5,305 bases of DNA, from assembly GCA_016197345.1 (NCBI GenBank), contig JACPVY010000352.1:1-5305 (forward strand), written 5' to 3'. Of this stretch, positions 5,070-5,305 are shown piece by piece. Below the pieces are notes generated by a model that saw only the letters and a list, made by a program, of their open reading frames with translations, was not told where the DNA came from and did no database searches. Source of the DNA: Burkholderiales bacterium. Lineage in GTDB: Bacteria; Pseudomonadota; Gammaproteobacteria; Burkholderiales; Burkholderiaceae_D. Numbering within the stretch: position 1 is the stretch's first letter; the number at the start of each line of letters is the position of its first letter. A program made the position numbers and the translations under genes.

Positions 5070-5186
5070 TTATTTCGCTTTCGCCTTATCGCGCGCTGCG
5101 ACGTCAAGATCCAAGTAACGCCAGTTCGTATTATCAACGGGCGGCCGCAGATAATTTTTGACCCAAGCATGACGCACATCCACCAT
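5070..5186 (-). CDS. Small hypothetical protein, possibly the 3' part of a frameshifted gene
   Basis: I do not recognise this protein. From the ATG at 5186 the frame encodes 38 residues beginning MVDVRHAWVKNYLRPPVDN and ending in ARDKAKAK, with protein-like composition. The same frame stays open upstream for 14 more codons (including TTDDDYPL) to a stop, with no usual start codon in that part. A strong ribosome binding site (GAGGAG) and ATG at 5215 lie just upstream but in another frame. That frame gives only nine codons (MSQPTTTIH) and stops at a TGA overlapping the ATG at 5186 by one base. Either a tiny leader frame is translationally coupled to this one, or one base has been lost near the repeated CGACGACGAC and the original protein was about 50 residues. 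Confidence 0.45.
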   Translation of the reverse strand: MVDVRHAWVKNYLRPPVDNTNWRYLDLDVAARDKAKAK

Positions 5187-5228
5187 CAATGGATAGTCGT
5201 CGTCGGTTGTGACATCGGTTTCTCCTCT

Positions 5229-5303
5229 TTAACGTTCAGGCTGTGGACAATCGCCCCCGAATATGGCGAGAAGGAAACGCTTGAGTTGACTACTCGATTT
5301 CAA
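5229..5303 (-). CDS. Possible C-terminal end of an unidentified protein, cut by window edge
   Basis: An open minus-strand frame enters from the right edge and ends after 24 visible codons with LKRFLLAIFGGDCPQPER. It stops 13 bases before the ATG at 5215, a spacing typical of an operon. I cannot assign a family. Another frame is also open over most of this short interval, so the choice of frame is uncertain. Confidence 0.3.
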   Translation of the reverse strand: MKSSSQLKRFLLAIFGGDCPQPER

Positions 5304-5305
5304 GT

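Noticed and set aside
4418..5161. A 247-codon plus-strand open frame
   Set aside because: It lies opposite two genes with good ribosome binding sites, a terminator-like hairpin and a sigma-28 promoter. Its translation has no family resemblance and reads through noncoding AT-rich sequence.
1..5305. CRISPR array, tRNA, rRNA or insertion sequence
   Set aside because: No regularly spaced repeats other than the coding KHHKK units, no tRNA cloverleaf noticed, and no transposase or terminal inverted repeats seen.

Overview
The window looks like chromosomal DNA from a betaproteobacterium, most likely Burkholderiales and possibly Oxalobacteraceae. This is inferred from the style of the proteins: an Ala/Pro plus His/Lys-rich secreted protein, a COG3531-type DsbA relative, and a YjfB-type motility protein behind a proteobacterial sigma-28 promoter. 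There is no rRNA or other marker gene to confirm it.

The left three-fifths (positions 1-3088, all minus strand) is a bufferin-type RiPP (ribosomally made, modified peptide) locus. In transcription order it holds: a short Cys-rich secreted peptide that is not a standard family member (3088-2831); a DUF2282/BufA1-type bufferin precursor (2514-2254); one 553-residue protein that fuses the MNIO enzyme (DUF692, BufB) to its partner domain (DUF2063, BufC) (1893-232); and the first 33 codons of a DoxX-family membrane protein (BufD), cut by the window edge. In characterised relatives, the MNIO enzyme with its DUF2063 partner converts precursor cysteines to thiooxazoles. The Sec-exported product then binds copper in the periplasm. 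Strong hairpins follow each precursor gene (2768-2803 and 2163-2192), which suggests the peptides are made in excess of the enzyme.

The noncoding stretch 3089-3638 separates this locus from a divergent plus-strand gene for a cytoplasmic DsbA/FrnE-like thiol oxidoreductase (3639-4283). The stretch contains a perfect 9-5-9 inverted repeat, a second 7-3-7 dyad overlapping a possible promoter, and a long leader with alternative hairpins ahead of the first peptide gene.

The right part (4284-5305) holds a bidirectional terminator and a minus-strand gene for a small exported His/Lys-rich protein with three KHHKK repeats. It also holds a YjfB-like putative motility gene with a near-consensus sigma-28 (FliA) promoter. 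At the right edge are small minus-strand reading frames that I do not recognise, one of which may be frameshifted.

The most interesting material is the fused BufB-BufC enzyme together with two unlike precursors. They share an almost identical signal-peptide start and the same two Cys tripeptides (NDC and HSC), but in opposite order.
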